Assembly: GCF_047124445.1 (NCBI RefSeq)
Contig: NZ_CP138921.1
Span: forward strand, 3,720,001-3,784,000
From: Shimia sp047124445
GTDB taxonomy: Bacteria > Pseudomonadota > Alphaproteobacteria > Rhodobacterales > Rhodobacteraceae
DNA: 64,000 bases
Reading direction: 5' to 3'
The notes below the pieces were generated by a model. That model searched no databases, had not been told where the DNA came from, and saw nothing but the letters and a program-made list of their open reading frames with translations. Below are positions 17,283-25,444 of this stretch, one piece after another (position 1 is the first letter of the stretch; each line of letters starts with the position of its first letter). Position numbers and translations under genes: made by a program.

Positions 17283-18149
17283 TTACTTCCAGGTTGGGTG
17301 ATACAATCCAGCTTTGGACAAGGTGAAAATATCCACGCCATCTGCGGTCACACCCACGGAATGTTCAAACTGCGCCGACAGGGATTTGTCCCGTGTCACC
17401 GCGGTCCAGTCATCCGCCAAAACTTTGGTTTCCGGACGACCCATGTTCAGCATCGGCTCAATGGTGAAGAACATGCCTTCTTCCAAAACCGGCCCGCTGC
17501 CGGCACGGCCATAGTGCAGCACGTTGGGCGGCGAGTGAAACACCCGGCCCAAGCCGTGGCCGCAGAAGTCGCGCACCACCGACATGCGCTGGCGTTCCGC
17601 GTAGGTTTGGATCGCGTAGCCGATGTCTCCAAAAGTGTTGCCCGGCTTCACAGCTTCAATGCCCAGCATCAGCGCATCATGGGTCACCTGAATGAGCTTC
17701 TTGGCAAAGCCCTTTGGCTTGCCCGCCACATACATACGGCTGGTGTCGCCATACCAACCATCAACCACAACAGTCACGTCGATGTTCAGAATGTCGCCGT
17801 CGCGCAGCTTGTCGTCGTCGCGCATCGGGTCTTCCTTGCGCGCGCTGGTCTCTTTGTTCCACTTCGGGATCGGACTGCCGGGAATGCCGTGGCAGACCAC
17901 ATGGTTCACACTGATACAGCTCGCATGCTGATAGCCGCGATAGCCAATGGTGGCCGAGGTCGCGCCAGCCGCATTGACCTGCGCCTCGATCAGCCGGTCC
18001 AACTCCGCAGTGGTTTGACCGGGAAACACGTGCTCTGCGATGTCGTCCAGGATCTGCGACGCCAAAGCACCGGCCTTGTGCATGCCGGCATGATCCTCTG
18101 GCGAATAGAGGTCGATGCTATCGCGTGTTTTGCGGCGTTTGCCGATCAT
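17283..18149 (-). CDS. map: Type I methionine aminopeptidase
   Basis: A 288-residue MetAP that removes the initiator methionine. All five metal ligands are in context: two Asp in NIDVTVVVDGWYGDTSR, His in GHGLGRVFHSPP, Glu in FTIEPML and Glu in SAQFEHSVGV. The substrate His is in VCHGIPG. It is somewhat longer than the E. coli enzyme (264) owing to an N-terminal extension and a charged insert (KWNKETSARKEDPMRDDD). It lies downstream of sfsA on the same strand with an 83-bp gap, so co-transcription is plausible. Confidence 0.96.
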   Translation of the reverse strand: MIGKRRKTRDSIDLYSPEDHAGMHKAGALASQILDDIAEHVFPGQTTAELDRLIEAQVNAAGATSATIGYRGYQHASCISVNHVVCHGIPGSPIPKWNKETSARKEDPMRDDDKLRDGDILNIDVTVVVDGWYGDTSRMYVAGKPKGFAKKLIQVTHDALMLGIEAVKPGNTFGDIGYAIQTYAERQRMSVVRDFCGHGLGRVFHSPPNVLHYGRAGSGPVLEEGMFFTIEPMLNMGRPETKVLADDWTAVTRDKSLSAQFEHSVGVTADGVDIFTLSKAGLYHPTWK

Positions 18150-18232
18150 ATGGAGTGCTCCGTCACGTAAGGTTTGCGGCTATGTAAGCGCAATTTCTTA
18201 AAACTTCTAGGGCTTAGGCACGCCACCTTCTG

Positions 18233-18946
18233 TCACGCACCGTCAAAGGAAAAGGGCAGGGGGCGGCCAATTGTGATCTCCGTTGGGGAAATGTCACAAC
18301 CGTAGGCCAGCACTTTGACACCTGCCGCCCGCGCCCGCTGAAAAGTCTCGGCATAGGTCGGGTCAATGTCCGGTGCCAAGGTGACACGCGCTGCATCCGT
18401 ACGCTGCACCAGATAGAGCATCATCGCGTCATGACCTTGCTCGATCATCGCCATAAGCTCTTCGAGGTGCTTTGCACCCCGCGCAGTCACACTATCGGGA
18501 AACTCCGAAACACCTGTTTCGCGGCTTAGCGTCACCGACTTCACTTCCAAATAGAGGTCCTTGCGCCCTTCGCCAGACAGCAGGAAATCAATCCGGCTGT
18601 TGCTGCCGTATTTCACCTCTGGCCGCACGGTTTCATAGTCTGCCAGCTCCGGTATCTCATGTGCCAACAACGCGGCTTTCAAAGCGCGATTGGGAACCGA
18701 TGTATCGACCCCAGTAAAATGCCCGTTCTCCTGCTCCACCAACCGCCAGCCGTATTTCAGCTTCTTCTTGGGGTCATCGTTGGGTTCCAGCCAGACTTTG
18801 ATGCCCTCATCCTTCAAACCCATCATCGAGCCGGGATTGGCACAATGCGCGGTCACTTCGCGCCCATCTTCTAGGCGAACATCTGCAAGGAACCGCTTGT
18901 AGCGGCGAAGTAGCACGGCGGGAACGAGAGGGGTTTGAAAGCGCAT
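18233..18946 (-). CDS. sfsA: SfsA family DNA/RNA nuclease
   Basis: A 237-residue SfsA. Family hallmarks are the N-terminal LVPAVLLRRYKRFLADV, AHCANPGSMMGL, GSNSRIDFLLS, DLYLEVKSVTL, FPDSVTARGAKHLEEL and the C-terminal VKVLAYGCDIS. E. coli SfsA was named for stimulating maltose metabolism; later work and structure place the family with metal-dependent nucleases. It is divergent from the CinA-like gene with 47 bp between start codons, leaving little room for two independent promoters. Confidence 0.95.
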   Translation of the reverse strand: MRFQTPLVPAVLLRRYKRFLADVRLEDGREVTAHCANPGSMMGLKDEGIKVWLEPNDDPKKKLKYGWRLVEQENGHFTGVDTSVPNRALKAALLAHEIPELADYETVRPEVKYGSNSRIDFLLSGEGRKDLYLEVKSVTLSRETGVSEFPDSVTARGAKHLEELMAMIEQGHDAMMLYLVQRTDAARVTLAPDIDPTYAETFQRARAAGVKVLAYGCDISPTEITIGRPLPFSFDGA

Positions 18947-18993
18947 GGCACAGGCCTATACCTGCGGTGAGTGACTGACAAGGACATGAGACC

Positions 18994-19713
18994 ATGGCAA
19001 ACCCAACCGCAGCCATGCTGGTGATTGGCGATGAAATTCTTTCCGGCCGCACCCGCGATGCCAACATGCATTTCTTGGCTGGGGAATTGACAAAACATGG
19101 CATCGACCTGACCGAGGTGCGTGTGGTCTCTGATAATGCTCCGGCGATTGTCACCGCCGTAAAGCAGCTGTCAGAGGCCTATGAACACGTCTTCACTTCC
19201 GGCGGCATTGGCCCAACCCATGATGACATCACCGCCGATTGCATTGCCGAGGCCTTTGGCAAACATATCGACGTGCGCGCCGATGCCGCCGCGCTGTTGC
19301 AGGCGCATTACGACAACGCCGGCCAGGAGTTTAATGACGCGCGCAAGCGCATGGCCCGCATCCCGGACGATGCCACGCTGATCGACAACCCTGTGTCTGT
19401 CGCGCCGGGCTTCCGTCTGGAAAATGTCTACGTCATGGCAGGGGTGCCATCGGTATTCCAAGCCATGGTGGCCAGCGTCCTGCCAACACTAACCGGCGGC
19501 GCGCCCCTGCTGAGCCAAACCCTGCGCATTGAACGTGGCGAGGGTGATATCGCAGGCCCGCTGGCAGAGCTCGCCGAGGAGTTCTCCGACCTCTCCATTG
19601 GCTCCTATCCGTATCAACGCAACGGGGCTTACGGCTCCAACATTGTCATTCGCGGCACCGACGGTGCGCGGATTGATGCGGCGATCACCAAACTCTCCGG
19701 CCTCTTCGCATGA
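18994..19713 (+). CDS. CinA-like molybdopterin-binding domain protein (no amidase domain)
   Basis: A 239-residue protein of the CinA N-terminal (COG1058) family. It has MLVIGDEILSGRTRDANM, the MoaB/MogA-like TSGGIGPTHDDITADCIAEAFG and AGVPSVFQAMV. Full-length CinA has a second, NMN deamidase domain (about 420 residues total) that is missing here, so only the COG1058 activity (ADP-ribose pyrophosphatase in characterised members) can be expected. It heads a tight run of five genes and overlaps the next by 4 bp. Confidence 0.92.
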   Translation: MANPTAAMLVIGDEILSGRTRDANMHFLAGELTKHGIDLTEVRVVSDNAPAIVTAVKQLSEAYEHVFTSGGIGPTHDDITADCIAEAFGKHIDVRADAAALLQAHYDNAGQEFNDARKRMARIPDDATLIDNPVSVAPGFRLENVYVMAGVPSVFQAMVASVLPTLTGGAPLLSQTLRIERGEGDIAGPLAELAEEFSDLSIGSYPYQRNGAYGSNIVIRGTDGARIDAAITKLSGLFA

Positions 19714-20441
19714 CCTCTGAGATTACGGCGCACACCCTCTATGATGTGATCGACGGCACCTGGCCCGCCGCCGCGACCCACAATTGCGGCTGTTTCACCC
19801 TGCGTGACGGGCAGGGGGGCGGCAAACGGGTCTCTGCCGCCACGTTGAGCGGCGACCTTGTGCTGGACGACATCGCCGCGGCTGAAGCGGGCATGCAAGC
19901 CCTGAACCAACAGTCCCTCTTTCAAATCCGCGAAGGTGACATGGAGCTGGACGCAGCGCTCGACGCGCGTGGCTATAGGATTGTCGATCCGGTGACCATG
20001 TACGTCATCCCGGCCAAGGACCTCGCCACCGAACGCCCGCCACGCACCGCCGCCATCCCGGCGTGGGAGCCCTTGCAGATCATGAAGGAAATCTGGGCGC
20101 AGGGCGGTATGGACCTCGTGCGTTTGAAGGTCATGGATCGCGCCCCCATGCCCAAAACCGGCTTTGTGTCCCGCTGGCAGGACAAGCCCGCAGGCGCGTC
20201 TTTCCTTGGCCTGCACAGCGGCATCGGCATGGTGCACGCACTCGAAATCCTGCCGTTCCAACGCCGTCAGGGCGTCGCCCGCTTTCTCATGCAACGCGCG
20301 GCCTTTTGGACGCTGGAGAACGGCGGCACCCACTTGTCGGTCATTTGTGTCACATCGAACGCAGCGGCAAATCGGCTGTACTCTTCCCTCGGTATGACCG
20401 TTGTGGGAGAGTACCACTACCGGTGCAAACCCACCGATTAA
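19710..20441 (+). CDS. GNAT family N-acetyltransferase
   Basis: A 243-residue protein with the acetyl-CoA binding signature in its C-terminal half: VHALEILPFQRRQGVARFLMQRAAFW near residue 175, then LSVICVTSNAAANRLYSSLGMTVVGEYHYR, a typical motif A/B arrangement. The N-terminal 140 residues are less conserved. The acceptor is unknown. It is translationally coupled to the CinA-like gene (ATGA overlap) and followed after 11 bp by the AhpD-like gene. Confidence 0.88.
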   Translation: MTSEITAHTLYDVIDGTWPAAATHNCGCFTLRDGQGGGKRVSAATLSGDLVLDDIAAAEAGMQALNQQSLFQIREGDMELDAALDARGYRIVDPVTMYVIPAKDLATERPPRTAAIPAWEPLQIMKEIWAQGGMDLVRLKVMDRAPMPKTGFVSRWQDKPAGASFLGLHSGIGMVHALEILPFQRRQGVARFLMQRAAFWTLENGGTHLSVICVTSNAAANRLYSSLGMTVVGEYHYRCKPTD

Positions 20442-20452
20442 GGGAGGCCAAC

Positions 20453-21025
20453 GTGGCAGATACAAGCAAACCAACCGCGCTCGACATTCCAATGATGGAC
20501 CCGCTTCCGTCGGAGACCCAGCGCTACTTCGACATCTGCCAGGAAAAGCTTGGCATGGTGCCCAATGTGCTAAAGGCCTACGCCATCCACGCCGACAAGC
20601 TCAACGCTTTCACCGCGCTCTATAACGACCTCATGCTGGGCGACAGCGGCCTCACGAAACTGGAGCGTGAGATGATCGCCGTGGTGGTCAGCGCGATCAA
20701 CAAATGTTTCTACTGTCTCGTCGCCCATGGCGCCGCCGTGCGCCAGCTGTCCGGTGATCCGGCGCTGGGCGAGATGATGGTGATGAACTGGCGCGTGGCC
20801 GAATTGGACGCCCGCCAATATGCCATGCTGGCCTTTGCGGAGAAGATGACCATCGCGTCGGCGACCATCGAAGAAAGCGACCGCCAGGGCCTGCGCGATG
20901 TGGGCTTCTCCGATCAAGACATCTGGGACATCGCCAATGTGGCTGGCTTCTACAACATGTCCAACCGCGTCGCCTCCGCCACCGCCATGCAGCCCAACGC
21001 AGAGTACCACGCACTCGCGCGATGA
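20453..21025 (+). CDS. AhpD-like peroxidase-related protein (carboxymuconolactone decarboxylase family)
   Basis: A 190-residue all-alpha protein with the AhpD redox motif CFYCLVAHGAAV (Cys-x-x-Cys followed by His) near residue 84, LGMVPNVLKAYAIHADKL upstream and VAGFYNMSNRVASAT near the end. This is the uncharacterised peroxidase-related subgroup. The start is GTG 20453, preceded by AGGGAGG; the frame runs on upstream inside the GNAT gene. The stop overlaps the OmpA-like gene by 4 bp. Confidence 0.92.
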   Translation: MADTSKPTALDIPMMDPLPSETQRYFDICQEKLGMVPNVLKAYAIHADKLNAFTALYNDLMLGDSGLTKLEREMIAVVVSAINKCFYCLVAHGAAVRQLSGDPALGEMMVMNWRVAELDARQYAMLAFAEKMTIASATIEESDRQGLRDVGFSDQDIWDIANVAGFYNMSNRVASATAMQPNAEYHALAR

Positions 21026-22014
21026 AATCCGGCACGCTCATAACCTGGCTCCTCCTGTGCCCAGCCGCCAGCTGGGCCTTCGAGCCGCGTTTTGAAACGC
21101 CGGGGCAGCTCTTGGGCGAAGACATTCAGCCGCAAAGCGTGCTGTCTCTCGCCCTTTCACCTGCAACCGATGGCGCCGTGCCAACCATTCCCGTGGCTGG
21201 CACCCTCCGCAAACGCAGCTGGCGCTTCTCTAGCGGCTTCCCCGGCACTGGCAGCGTCAATGCCGAGCTTGCCGCCCAATTGCTGGATGACGGATACGAC
21301 CTGATCCTGTCCTGTGACGCCGCAGGCTGTGGTGGTTTTGACTTCCGCTTTGGCATCGACGTGTTGCTGCCGCCGCAGATGTTTGTTGACCTCTCCGACT
21401 ACTTCTACCTCTCCGCCCGCCGCGAAACAGATGCTGGCCCCGAAGCCGTCGCCGCCCTTGTCAGCCGCACTGCCCAAGCCGGCATGGTGCAGATCTACGA
21501 CATCCGGCCAGACAGCGCCCCTGCACCTGAACCAACCGAACCCAGTGCGCCAGTCGATCCACCCAAGGTCGAGGAAACGCCGCAGACCGCCACCGTGCCG
21601 GAAGTGACCACCCCCGTCACCCCGCCAGAAACCGCCACCGACGTCGCCAAAACCCTGGCCCAATCCGGTCATGTGGTGCTCAGCGATCTGTCCTTTGAGA
21701 CCGGCGCGTCCAGACTGGCAGACACCGACTTTGCCTCGCTCGCCGCCCTGGCCGCCTTCCTCAAAGCCGACCCCAACCGCCGCATCGCCCTTGTGGGGCA
21801 CACCGACAGCAAAGGCTCGCTGGCGGCCAACACCAGCCTCTCGCAAAAACGCGCCGCCGCCGTGCGCACTCGGCTGGTCAACACCCACGGCGTGCCCAGA
21901 GCGCAGGTCGAGGCCCAGGGCGCAGGCTACCTCGCCCCCATTACCACCAACCTCACGGAGGCGGGCCGCACCCGCAATCGCCGGGTCGAGGCCGTGCTGC
22001 TGTCTGGCAGCTAA
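21022..22014 (+). CDS. OmpA family outer-membrane/peptidoglycan-binding protein
   Basis: A 330-residue secreted protein with a signal peptide (cleavage after ASWA). A unique N-terminal domain of about 150 residues contains two closely spaced cysteines (SCDAAGCGG). A Pro/Glu/Thr-rich linker (about 165-205) leads to a C-terminal OmpA-like domain with LVGHTDSKGS, NTSLSQKRAAAVRTRL and EAGRTRNRRVEAVLL, which binds diaminopimelate in peptidoglycan. It overlaps the AhpD-like gene by 4 bp and is probably part of the same transcript. The role of the N-terminal domain is unknown. Confidence 0.92.
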   Translation: MKSGTLITWLLLCPAASWAFEPRFETPGQLLGEDIQPQSVLSLALSPATDGAVPTIPVAGTLRKRSWRFSSGFPGTGSVNAELAAQLLDDGYDLILSCDAAGCGGFDFRFGIDVLLPPQMFVDLSDYFYLSARRETDAGPEAVAALVSRTAQAGMVQIYDIRPDSAPAPEPTEPSAPVDPPKVEETPQTATVPEVTTPVTPPETATDVAKTLAQSGHVVLSDLSFETGASRLADTDFASLAALAAFLKADPNRRIALVGHTDSKGSLAANTSLSQKRAAAVRTRLVNTHGVPRAQVEAQGAGYLAPITTNLTEAGRTRNRRVEAVLLSGS

Positions 22015-22082
22015 CAGCTGACGCCGAGTCGCCCGCCCACAAGACCATTGCACCCGATTCGCCGCTGCAATAGGCTGATCCC

Positions 22083-22310
22083 ATGGCCATCTGCATCCTG
22101 TACAAACCTGCCAAACGCACCCGCCCCCGCTACTACCGCGTGGAAATCGCCATGAACCTGTTTGAAGAGGTCTCCGTCCTGCGCGAATGGGGCGTCGCCG
22201 GCGGCAAAGGCCGCAGCATGGTGCGCATCTTCAGCAACCTGCGCGACGCGTCTTTGGCGGCGGATCAATACCGTCACGGCGCCCAGAAACGCGGCTACGC
22301 ACGAGGATAG
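22083..22310 (+). CDS. WGR domain protein
   Basis: A 75-residue protein made of one WGR domain, with the name-giving WG.x.GGKGRSMVRIFSNLRDAS stretch. WGR domains occur in eukaryotic PARPs and in small bacterial proteins and are thought to bind nucleic acid. It follows the OmpA-like gene by 68 bp on the same strand and converges on the racemase gene, whose end is 12 bp away. Confidence 0.85.
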   Translation: MAICILYKPAKRTRPRYYRVEIAMNLFEEVSVLREWGVAGGKGRSMVRIFSNLRDASLAADQYRHGAQKRGYARG

Positions 22311-22322
22311 ACGGCTTTCTCG

Positions 22323-23012
22323 CTACGCCAGCGCTGTCTCCAGCGCGGCTTTGCAGTGGATCAACGTGGTGTCAAACACCGGCACGTCGACATTGCTTGC
22401 ATTGAGCAACATGCCAACTTCGGTACAGCCCAAAATCAGACAGTCAGCGCCCGCGTCGATCAGCCGGCCCGCGATTTGCCGGTAGGTGTCTTCGCTGTCC
22501 TGCGTGGCCACATCTTTGCACAGTTCTTCGTAAATGATCCTATGGGTCTCCGCGCGGTCCCGGTCGTCGGGAATGACCGGCGTTAAGCCCGCCGCAACCA
22601 GCCTGTCTGTGTAAAAACGCTGCTCCATTGTGAACGCGGTCGCCATAAGTCCGGGGGACGCGAGCCCTGCCTCAGTGATGGCATTGGCGGTGGCATCTGC
22701 GATGTGAAGCAACGGAATATCAACGCCTTGCATCATTTGATCCGACAGCTTGTGCATGGTGTTGGTTGCCAGAATGATGAAATCGGCCCCGCCCTGTTGC
22801 AGCGCTTTGGCCTCTGCATTGAGAATGGCCCCCGCAGCCTCCCAATCCCCTTTCATTTGCAGGGCTTCGATCCGAGCAAAATCCAGTGAGCGGATCAGCA
22901 GCTCCGGCGAATGCAAGCCACCGAGCCTTTCGCGGGTGAGGTCACAAAGCTCGCGATAATAGGTTTGCGTAGAGGCTGCGGACATGCCGCCAAGTATTCC
23001 AATGGTCTTCAC
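22323..23012 (-). CDS. Aspartate/glutamate racemase family protein
   Basis: A 229-residue cofactor-independent racemase of the YgeA/aspartate racemase group. The opening KTIGILGGMSAAST is typical; the two catalytic cysteines are expected in ATNTMHKL (here replaced by Thr-Asn-Thr) and LILGCTEVGML (present). The first site reads ILATNTMH, a known variant in this subfamily, so racemase activity may be altered. GTG 23012 has AGAGG 6 bp ahead; a longer frame from 23090 lacks support. It is convergent with the WGR gene. Confidence 0.87.
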   Translation of the reverse strand: MKTIGILGGMSAASTQTYYRELCDLTRERLGGLHSPELLIRSLDFARIEALQMKGDWEAAGAILNAEAKALQQGGADFIILATNTMHKLSDQMMQGVDIPLLHIADATANAITEAGLASPGLMATAFTMEQRFYTDRLVAAGLTPVIPDDRDRAETHRIIYEELCKDVATQDSEDTYRQIAGRLIDAGADCLILGCTEVGMLLNASNVDVPVFDTTLIHCKAALETALA

Positions 23013-23180
23013 AAGGTGCCTCTTTATGTTGGCGATACAGCGCGTTTCGTGAGGGGAGGTATAACAACCATAAGGAGTATACCAAATCAAAAAGCGTCAC
23101 GGATGCCGCTCTTGTTTTTGCCTCGCCGCACGTATTTTCAAAGTTGCTACAACCGCAGCAAAAACGCTGCACCGGACGAT

Positions 23181-23204
23181 CTCTCAATCTCTCAATCTCT
23201 CAAT
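23181..23204. repeat. Three tandem copies of CTCTCAAT
   Basis: Three perfect, adjacent 8-bp units. The flanking ACCGGACG and the CTCAATCTCTCAA core recur in the terminator region of the zinc-finger gene at 24123-24149. Confidence 0.85.
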
Positions 23205-23347
23205 ACCCTAGTGCCCCTCAGTTCAATTGGCCGAGGATTAGTGTCGCCACGGCGTCCTAAAAATCGCGGCGACGCGCGGGAGGGGGAGAAGGTAGGGCCT
23301 GTTATGCAGGGCGTCGCGGACATCACACCGAAGCTAGACAATGGGGT

Positions 23348-23421
23348 GCCCGAACCGAGGGGAGGCGCGAAGCGCCCTCTCCATGGGGGAGGTTCGGGCG
23401 CTGCCAAATCTTCGATTTGGC
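23348..23421. repeat. REP-like compound palindrome
   Basis: GCCCGAACC (23348-23356) pairs with GGTTCGGGC (23391-23399). Nested inside is GGCGC-GAA-GCGCC (23364-23376). Immediately right is GCCAAATC-TTC-GATTTGGC (23403-23421). The layout resembles an extragenic palindromic element; whether other copies exist in the genome cannot be seen here. Confidence 0.65.
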
Positions 23422-23561
23422 TTGTGGCACATGCTTCTTTCCGTTGGTTGGCATGAAGGATGCGTTTGCGCACAAATCGGCGCTCGTTGCCGTCTATCCA
23501 TTGACAGCAAGCTGCTCAATGCGATCATGGCTTTTGGAACCCTCGAGCGCAATGGTGCGCA

Positions 23562-23918
23562 CTACTCTGCATAGTAGATTACGTTCAAATTTTCGCCGTA
23601 TGCGAGCTCGGTGAAATAGTAGCTGGTAGACATGAATAGCCTAGACCAGTGAAATACCTGTCTTGGGCTATGAAAGAAAAGCGAAGCTGACCAGCTGCCT
23701 TTGTCTTCGGACCAGGCCACGACATCGTAGCAGATTTGGTACCTATAAAAGACAAGGGCACGCCTTACTTCGCAGTTCTGACGTCCACTTTTGCTCCAAT
23801 CGACGTGCCGCTCGACGACTGTGGCGGGTGTCTTTGCCGTGGCTATTTCTTTGGCAACTCGAATGCCGATGAAGTCACAGGCAACTAGTATAACCACTAG
23901 CGCAATTACTCGTATCAT
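23562..23918 (-). CDS. Hypothetical protein with N-terminal membrane anchor
   Basis: A 118-residue protein I do not recognise. It starts with a hydrophobic segment (IRVIALVVILVACDFIGI) that could be a signal anchor or uncleaved signal peptide. The rest is soluble, with YRYQICYDVVAW and HSPRQVFHWSRLF, rich in aromatic residues. The frame extends to 24011, but ATG 23918 places the hydrophobic segment at the N-terminus. Base composition is more AT-rich than the neighbours. It lies alone in a gene-poor stretch. Confidence 0.5.
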   Translation of the reverse strand: MIRVIALVVILVACDFIGIRVAKEIATAKTPATVVERHVDWSKSGRQNCEVRRALVFYRYQICYDVVAWSEDKGSWSASLFFHSPRQVFHWSRLFMSTSYYFTELAYGENLNVIYYAE

Positions 23919-24112
23919 CAACTCGACCTCGTTTTCTATTTGATGAACACAGTGGGAGGGCTGGGGTGTAAGTGGAACCCCTGAATTCGGGCCAATCGCA
24001 ATCAAGGGCACCCGTCCATGGTTTTTGAGCCAGCTGCTTCGTTTGTTCAGCCACCATCGGTTTGATCAAAATTCAGCGCCCAAGTGCCAACGCAAACAAA
24101 TACCAACAAAAA

Positions 24113-24134
24113 AGACCGCCCCACCGGACGGTCT
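24113..24134 (-). terminator. Terminator of the zinc-finger gene
   Basis: On the minus strand AGACCGTCC-GGTG-GGGCGGTCT forms a 9-bp stem with one G-T pair, followed by a run of T (plus-strand A at 24108-24113). It sits 29 bp past the gene stop. Confidence 0.8.
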
Positions 24135-24162
24135 CCTCAATCTCTCAAAACCCTGACAACCC

Positions 24163-24345
24163 TTACGCCACCTTGTCTTTGAAATCCTCGTGGATGAACT
24201 TGCAGTCGCAATACGGGCATTCCACCCAGCCATGCTCATTGGGGATTTGCAGGTACACGCGCGGGTGGCCCATCGCCCCTTCACCGCCGTCACAAGACAC
24301 TCGGTAGCTGTCCACAATCTTGGTTTCTGGGGCTTCAATCGTCAT
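24163..24345 (-). CDS. Zinc-finger (CHCC type) protein
   Basis: A 60-residue protein of the alphaproteobacterial CHCC zinc-finger family related to the mitochondrial complex I subunit NDUFS6. The ligands are Cys in RVSCDGG, His in GHPRVYL and the CPYCDCKF pair. The mitochondrial relative is needed for complex I assembly; a similar role in bacteria is an inference. It is a single gene with its own terminator. Confidence 0.92.
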   Translation of the reverse strand: MTIEAPETKIVDSYRVSCDGGEGAMGHPRVYLQIPNEHGWVECPYCDCKFIHEDFKDKVA

Positions 24346-24469
24346 CTGAGATGTCCTTCATAGCTTCGGAGGCCTCCCTCCGATGGCGGTGTTTTCTGGC
24401 GGCGGCTGTTGAGCTTCACCCCCGCATTGGTTAGGGCGAATAATAGGCATTGCGCAGCGGGGAGCAAGA

Positions 24470-25408
24470 GTGGCCATGACCAACAACGCGATTGAAATCC
24501 GTGGGTTGCAAAAGACCTACAAAGGCGGCCGTGGCGCACCTGCCAAACATGCCCTCAAGGGCGTTGATCTGACCGTGCCCGCTGGCAAGATTTTTGGCCT
24601 GCTTGGCCCCAATGGCGCGGGCAAATCCACCATGATCAACATCATGGCCGGTCTGGTGACCAAATCGTCTGGCACGGTGAAAATCTGGGGGTTTGATCAA
24701 GACGAAAACCCACGCCAATCCCGCGCCGCCATCGGCGTGATGCCGCAAGAGCTGAACCTTGATCCGTTCTTCACGCCCCGCGCCGCGCTGGAAGTGCAGG
24801 CTGGTCTTTACGGCGTGCCCAAACATCAGCGCCAAAGCGACGAGATCCTGCGCATGGTCGGTCTTTCTGACAAGGCCGAGGCCTACGCCCGCACGCTTTC
24901 TGGCGGGATGCGCCGCCGTCTGCTGCTGGGCAAAGCGCTGGTGCACCACCCGCAGGTGCTGGTGCTCGATGAACCCACCGCAGGCGTGGACATCGAGCTG
25001 CGGCAGATGTTGTGGTCCAACATTCGCCGCCTCAATGAAGAGCGCGGCCTGACCGTGATCCTGACCACCCACTACCTCGAAGAGGCCGAAGAGATGTGTG
25101 ATGAGATCGCCATCATCAACCACGGCGAAGTGGTTGCGCGCGACAGCACCTCAAACCTGCTGGGGCAGGTGGACAGCAAATGTATGGTGATTGATCCGGT
25201 GGCCCCGGTGGAGACCCTGCCATCCGCGCCCGGCATCGAGGTCACACGTCGCGGTGACGGCCGCATTGCGCTGACCTATCAGGCACGCGAGACTTCTGCC
25301 GAAGATGTGCTTGGCGCGGTGCGGGCCGCAGGCATTGCCATTGCCGATGTGAAAACCGAGCAGGCGGATTTGGAAGACGTCTTCCTGCAGCTGACGAAAT
25401 CAGCCTGA
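24470..25408 (+). CDS. ABC-2 type transporter ATP-binding protein
   Basis: A 312-residue ATPase of the CcmA/NodI/DRA type. It has Walker A GPNGAGKSTMIN, Q-loop MPQELN, signature LSGGMRRRLLLGKAL, Walker B VLVLDEPTAGVD, and a C-terminal extension of about 80 residues ending EDVFLQLTKSA, as in YadG-like exporters. GTG 24470 has GGAG 5 bp ahead; ATG 24476 is the alternative. The usual neighbouring ABC-2 permease is absent (dnaE follows, convergent), so its partner must be encoded elsewhere. Confidence 0.93.
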   Translation: MAMTNNAIEIRGLQKTYKGGRGAPAKHALKGVDLTVPAGKIFGLLGPNGAGKSTMINIMAGLVTKSSGTVKIWGFDQDENPRQSRAAIGVMPQELNLDPFFTPRAALEVQAGLYGVPKHQRQSDEILRMVGLSDKAEAYARTLSGGMRRRLLLGKALVHHPQVLVLDEPTAGVDIELRQMLWSNIRRLNEERGLTVILTTHYLEEAEEMCDEIAIINHGEVVARDSTSNLLGQVDSKCMVIDPVAPVETLPSAPGIEVTRRGDGRIALTYQARETSAEDVLGAVRAAGIAIADVKTEQADLEDVFLQLTKSA

Positions 25409-25421
25409 TCCAAAACGGGTA

Positions 25422-25440
25422 GGGCGGCCCTGTGCCGCCC
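25422..25440. terminator. Hairpin between ABC ATPase and dnaE
   Basis: GGGCGGC (25422-25428) and GCCGCCC (25434-25440) form a 7-bp stem with loop CCTGT, midway between two convergent stops only 36 bp apart. There is no T-run. Confidence 0.5.
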
Positions 25441-25444
25441 CAGC

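Larger units (their letters stand above)
23013..23561. other. Gene-poor 549-bp interval with nested palindromes
   Basis: No frame here looks like a real gene: candidates are short and lack ribosome binding sites. It holds a triple CTCTCAAT tandem repeat (23181-23204), a GCAGC/GCTGC hairpin before it, a long imperfect palindrome at 23348-23399 and a perfect GCCAAATC-TTC-GATTTGGC stem at 23403-23421. The racemase promoter should lie at its left edge. Confidence 0.6.

Noticed and set aside
20063..20452. Upstream extension of the AhpD-like frame inside the GNAT gene
   Set aside because: The GNAT frame is supported by its own motifs; GTG 20453 with AGGGAGG is the better start of the AhpD-like gene.
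23181..23204. Possible CRISPR-like repeat
   Set aside because: Only an 8-bp unit in three adjacent copies without spacers.
22911..23456. A 181-codon plus-strand frame through the palindromic interval
   Set aside because: It crosses the racemase start and the repeats, has no ribosome binding site and no family features.
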